Position numbers and translations under genes: made by a program
Shown: positions 6,295-8,492 of the stretch, in pieces
How positions within the stretch are numbered: position 1 is the stretch's first letter
Layout: every line of letters starts with the position of its first letter
Notes under the pieces: model-generated
Told to the model about the DNA's origin: nothing
The model's input: the letters and a program-made list of their open reading frames with translations, nothing else
Database searches by the model: none
Source: Thermoflexales bacterium
GTDB taxonomy: Bacteria > Chloroflexota > Anaerolineae > Fen-1058
Reading direction: 5' to 3'
NCBI GenBank assembly: GCA_016931085.1
Contig: JAFGFO010000222.1
Coordinates: 1 to 8,492, forward strand
Length of the DNA: 8,492 nucleotides

Positions 6295-7296
6295 CTAGCG
6301 CCGCCGCAGCCGGCCGCTGCTGACCAGCGTCAGCGCCCCCGACACGAGTGCCAGGCTGGCTAGGGCGATCTCGATCGCGCGCATCCGGCCGGCGGCGTAC
6401 TGTGCCACCACGTTCGGCTCAGGCGAGGCGGCCGGCGGCAGCTCCCTGGACTGCGCAGCCACGGCTTGTGGCGTGGAAGCGGTATCCCGAGCGACTAAAG
6501 TCGGCAGCTCGGTCAAGCTGGAAGGCGGCAGCTCAGCCGTTGGCAAAGCCGTGTTGGCCACAAGGGTGGGTGCCGCCGCTTCGTCCGGCACGCCGGTGCG
6601 TGCATCGTCCGGTCCGCCACCCATGCCGGCCGCCTCGCCCCCGGCGCCCAAGCCAAGCCCCATGGGCATTTCCTCAGGGATAGCCGCGGCTGGCGAGGGA
6701 GCGGACAGGCTGGGCGCTTCGGTCGCCGGGAGACTCGCGCCGGCCATCTCGCTGAGTACCGCGTCCGTCACCTGGAGTGGGGTGCTTGCGCCGGCCGTTT
6801 CGCGTTGCACGACAGCCGTCACCTGGGGCGGGCTGCTTGCGCTGGCCTTTTCGCTTGGCACCGCGCTCGCCCCAGACAGCTCGCTTGCGACGTGCTCGTA
6901 GGCGATGACCGCCACCGTCGCCGGCGCGGCCGGTCGAGGCTGGCTGGCGGGAAGCACGGCCAGGTCGGCGGTCACGACCAGGACGAGCGCGGCAGTGGCC
7001 GTCACCGTCGCCGTGCGAAAGATCGGAAAGGTCCAACTGGGGCGCGGCTGGCGTGCCAGCCGGCGCGGCAGGGCAAACGAGCGCGGCACGCGCACCGCCG
7101 GCAAGGCCTTGATCGCCTGTACCGTGGCTCGCAGCGCCGCCAGCTCCGCCCGGCATCTCGCACAATCTCGCAAGTGACGGTCGACCAGCGCGTGCTCGGC
7201 CCCGCTCAGCCGCCCGTCCATGTACGTCGACAGCAGCCGCCCGACCCGTTCGTGTTCAGTATGTCCTAACCCTATCCATCTTGCCAATTGTTTCAT
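6295..7296 (-). CDS. anti-sigma factor with zinc-finger (zf-HC2/ZAS) domain and two membrane spans
   Basis: A 333-residue protein starting 15 bp downstream of the ECF sigma stop codon, with a modest ribosome site (GGAAAG, 7300-7305). The N-terminal 60 residues are an anti-sigma domain: STYMDGRLSGAE (23-34) then the zinc-binding H-x3-C-x2-C (His41, Cys45, Cys48), which in this family grips the sigma factor and holds it inactive in the cytoplasm. A first membrane helix lies about 95-117. Residues 120-305 form a low-complexity Ala/Pro/Ser/Thr-rich extracytoplasmic segment with a Gly/Met patch near 208-229, partly made of 17-residue repeats. A second hydrophobic helix, about 307-325, is followed by GRLRRR at the C-terminus, so both ends should be cytoplasmic. 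The usual single-span anti-sigma ends after a shorter sensor domain, so the long flexible loop and extra span are unusual. The signal sensed is unknown; the loop has no recognisable ligand-binding fold. Confidence 0.88.
   Translation of the reverse strand: MKQLARWIGLGHTEHERVGRLLSTYMDGRLSGAEHALVDRHLRDCARCRAELAALRATVQAIKALPAVRVPRSFALPRRLARQPRPSWTFPIFRTATVTATAALVLVVTADLAVLPASQPRPAAPATVAVIAYEHVASELSGASAVPSEKASASSPPQVTAVVQRETAGASTPLQVTDAVLSEMAGASLPATEAPSLSAPSPAAAIPEEMPMGLGLGAGGEAAGMGGGPDDARTGVPDEAAAPTLVANTALPTAELPPSSLTELPTLVARDTASTPQAVAAQSRELPPAASPEPNVVAQYAAGRMRAIEIALASLALVSGALTLVSSGRLRRR
6734..6869 (-). repeat. 51-bp tandem repeat inside the anti-sigma extracytoplasmic loop
   Basis: GCGCCGGCC at 6737 and 6788 and GCGCTGGCC at 6839 are exactly 51 bp apart. 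GTCACCTGG at 6767 and 6818 has the same period. Three diverged copies are visible, the last decaying after about 6869. 51 bp keeps the frame and yields 17-residue units such as RETAGASTPLQVTDAVL, next to the related SEKASASSPPQVTAVVQ. Confidence 0.8.
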
Positions 7297-7311
7297 GATC
7301 TTTCCGCTCTG

Positions 7312-7914
7312 TTATGCCCCTTCACCCTCTAGACGGTATTCGCGCGGCAAAAGTTCCCTCTGCGTGAGCAAGTAATCGCGCAGCTTGGAGCGCGCCCGGC
7401 TGAGACGCGATTTAACCGTGCCGATGCTGGCCGCGGTGACCTGGGCGATTTCCTCGTACGTCATGCCCTGGACGTCCGAGAGCACCAGCGTCACGCGCTG
7501 CTCGTCGGGCAGGCCGGCGATGCCGAGCTGTATCGCCTGGTTGAGCTCGTGGCGCAGCGTGTGCCCTTCCGGGCCTTCGCGGTGCGACGAGGGCAGCGCG
7601 GCGTCGGGCGTGGGGTCTTCAACGTAGAGGGCTTCCAACGAACTGACCGGGCGGCGCTTGCGGCGGCGCAGCTCGTCGTAGCAGGCGTTGGTGACGATCC
7701 GCAGCAGCCAGGCACGGAACGAGCCGCCCCGGTAGCCGTGCAAGGCGCGGTAGGCCGAGATAAAGGCTTCCTGGGTGGCGTCGGCGGCCGAGTCGGGATC
7801 GCCCATGACGCGATAGGCATAGTTGTAGACCTGGGACTGGTAGTGCAGCACCAGCGTGTTGAAAGAATCCACGTCGCCTTTGACGGCGGCCTTGATCAGC
7901 GCTTGTTCGTCCAT
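7312..7914 (-). CDS. ECF-family RNA polymerase sigma factor
   Basis: A 200-residue protein with the two-domain layout of ECF sigma factors. Region 2 spans about 20-90, including the core-binding stretch DATQEAFISAYRAL (45-58) and the -10-binding helix FRAWLLRIVTNACYDELRRRK (66-86). A flexible linker rich in Pro, Asp and Glu (91-118) follows, then region 4 (about 124-181) with LPDEQRVTLVL, YEEIAQVTAASIGTVKSRLS and RARSKLR forming the helix-turn-helix for -35 recognition. The short acidic C-terminal tail has no extra domain, so this is not an ECF41/42-type protein. It redirects RNA polymerase when released by the anti-sigma encoded 15 bp downstream. ATG 7914 has no ribosome site, and the predicted transcription start is only about 6 nt upstream, so translation may be leaderless. 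The promoter looks like a housekeeping sigma-70 site rather than an ECF AAC/CGTC site, so autoregulation is not evident. Confidence 0.95.
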   Translation of the reverse strand: MDEQALIKAAVKGDVDSFNTLVLHYQSQVYNYAYRVMGDPDSAADATQEAFISAYRALHGYRGGSFRAWLLRIVTNACYDELRRRKRRPVSSLEALYVEDPTPDAALPSSHREGPEGHTLRHELNQAIQLGIAGLPDEQRVTLVLSDVQGMTYEEIAQVTAASIGTVKSRLSRARSKLRDYLLTQRELLPREYRLEGEGA

Positions 7915-7926
7915 ATCGCTAGCATG

Positions 7927-7955
7927 ATTGTATCAGATGTGGCCTTTGTTGGCAA
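7927..7955 (-). promoter_or_regulatory. promoter of the sigma/anti-sigma operon
   Basis: On the minus strand TTGCCA (7955-7950) and TACAAT (7932-7927) are separated by exactly 17 bp, and TG one base before the -10 makes it an extended -10. The predicted start is near 7920, about 6 nt before ATG 7914. Its -35 bases overlap those of the opposite promoter. Confidence 0.75.
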
Positions 7956-7977
7956 CATCGTCATCACGTGATATAAT
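7949..7977 (+). promoter_or_regulatory. promoter facing lipA
   Basis: TTGGCA (7949-7954; 5 of 6 consensus) and a perfect TATAAT (7972-7977) are spaced 17 bp apart. Transcription should begin near 7984, giving a leader of about 140 nt that carries the large inverted repeat before lipA. This is the best sigma-70 match in the window. Confidence 0.8.
7963..7972. promoter_or_regulatory. 10-bp perfect palindrome in the lipA promoter spacer, possible operator
   Basis: ATCACGTGAT is perfectly self-complementary and abuts the -10 box of the lipA promoter, sharing its first T. A dimeric regulator bound here would block that promoter. No regulator can be named from sequence alone. Confidence 0.35.
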
Positions 7978-7998
7978 CCTTGTAACTCAGCAGCGTCT

Positions 7999-8098
7999 TT
8001 ACACAGAGTTTCACGGAGAATTCACAGAGAAGCACGGAGAATTTAAAGACATATTTTCTCTATGCATCTCTGTGTTCCCTCTGTGTGTCTCTGTGTAA
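7999..8098. repeat. 100-bp imperfect inverted repeat of CACAGAG-like units
   Basis: The left arm carries CACAGAG (8002), CACGGAG (8012), CACAGAG (8023) and CACGGAG (8033). The right arm carries the complements CTCTATG (8058), CTCTGTG (8068), CTCTGTG (8079) and CTCTGTG (8089). Unit spacings are 10-11-10 in both arms, and every pair of facing units adds to the same coordinate sum (8097), so the two arms pair without any bulge around a centre at 8048.5. The outer 10 bp (7999-8008 with 8089-8098) are perfect. It would fold into a long interrupted hairpin in the predicted lipA leader. It resembles CACAGAG-rich intergenic repeats I recall from various bacteria, but copy number cannot be judged from one window. 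Confidence 0.85.
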
Positions 8099-8125
8099 TG
8101 AGTAGTAATCCTTGAAGGTAAAGTG

Positions 8126-8492
8126 ATGAACGAAGCACACGTGGACAGTTCAATTCAGGTGAGGGCGCGCCCCGCTCGCCGGCCGGAGTGGATCAAGGTG
8201 CGCGCGCCGGGCGGGGAAAGCTATCGCCAGCTCAAAAGCCTGATGCGCGCCAAGTCGCTGCACACGGTGTGCGAGGAGGCGCATTGCCCTAACATCGGCG
8301 AGTGCTGGGGCTGCGGCACGGCCACTTTCTTGATCCTGGGTGACATCTGCACGCGCTCCTGCCGCTTTTGCAACGTCAAAAGCGGCAGGCCACTGCCGCT
8401 CGATTGGGACGAGCCGGCGCGCGTGGCGGCCGCCGTCAAGGCCATGAACTTGCGCCACGTCGTCGTCACCTCCGTCAACCGCGACGAGCTGC
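8126..8492 (+). CDS. lipA: lipoyl synthase, 3' end outside window
   Basis: Lipoyl synthase is a radical-SAM enzyme that inserts two sulfur atoms at C6 and C8 of protein-bound octanoyl groups, making the lipoyl cofactor of pyruvate and 2-oxoglutarate dehydrogenases and the glycine-cleavage H protein. The 122 residues present carry both diagnostic cysteine sets: Cys49-x4-Cys54-x5-Cys60 ([14 protein letters not shown]) for the auxiliary, sacrificial 4Fe-4S cluster, and Cys75-x3-Cys79-x2-Cys82 (CTRSCRFC) for the radical-SAM cluster. [13 protein letters not shown] and [11 protein letters not shown] are further family signatures; the more usual form of the latter is TSVDRDDL. The start ATG 8126 has GAAGG (8114-8118) 7 nt upstream; a GTG directly before it is less likely. 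The reading is open to the window edge and intact so far. The gene is divergent from the sigma operon, with a predicted leader of about 140 nt. Confidence 0.96.
   Translation, partial: MNEAHVDSSIQVRARPARRPEWIKVRAPGGESYRQLKSLMRAKSLHTVCEEAHCPNIGECWGCGTATFLILGDICTRSCRFCNVKSGRPLPLDWDEPARVAAAVKAMNLRHVVVTSVNRDEL

Noticed and set aside
7915..7977. ECF-type autoregulatory promoter (AAC / CGTC) before the sigma gene
   Set aside because: An AAC occurs near the shared -35 but no CGTC-like element lies at proper spacing towards the sigma gene; the sigma-70 match explains the region better.
8001..8096. CRISPR-like array from the repeated CACAGAG/CTCTGTG units
   Set aside because: The units are only 7 bp, spaced 10-11 bp, and inverted between halves; there are no spacers and no cas genes.

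Overview
This window looks like a chromosomal segment of a GC-rich bacterium, most likely a member of the Chloroflexota (Anaerolineae/Caldilineae-like). That placement is inferred from the style of several proteins: a GT-C membrane protein with a C-terminal beta-sandwich of the 'LYW...VFVHL...W.PGE' type, a mosaic lamin-tail-domain surface protein, and an ECF sigma/anti-sigma pair. No marker gene here proves it. There are no rRNA, tRNA, transposase or CRISPR features.

Layout: (1) the 3' part of an alpha/beta-hydrolase gene (1-778, +), followed by a clear intrinsic terminator (799-828); its nucleophile-elbow Ser is replaced by Ala. (2) A large polytopic glycosyltransferase-like membrane protein (835-3405, +). 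(3) Convergent with it and overlapping it by 9 bp at the stop codons, an exported multidomain lamin-tail protein with a C-terminal membrane anchor (3397-5889, -). (4) A divergent promoter region (5890-6062) and a 54-residue single-span membrane protein with a Ser/Arg-rich tail (6063-6227, +). (5) A sigma/anti-sigma operon on the minus strand: ECF sigma factor (7914-7312), then, 15 bp downstream, a zinc-finger anti-sigma factor (7296-6295) with two membrane spans and an Ala/Pro/Ser-rich extracytoplasmic loop built partly from 51-bp tandem repeats. (6) A 211-bp divergent intergenic region (7915-8125) with two good sigma-70-type promoters whose -35 boxes occupy the same bases, a 10-bp palindrome, and a 100-bp imperfect inverted repeat of four CACAGAG-like units per arm. 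(7) The 5' part of lipA, lipoyl synthase (8126 to the window end, +).

How it fits together: the sigma/anti-sigma operon is an envelope-signal type regulator. Nearby genes (GT-C enzyme, lamin-tail surface protein, small membrane protein) act at the cell surface, but nothing in the sequence shows that this sigma factor controls them; their visible promoters look like housekeeping sigma-70 promoters. lipA belongs to cofactor (lipoate) metabolism and is linked to the sigma operon only by the shared divergent promoter region. The most unusual material is that region, with its compact back-to-back promoters, probable leaderless sigma mRNA and large palindromic repeat in the predicted lipA leader, followed by the nucleophile-less hydrolase.
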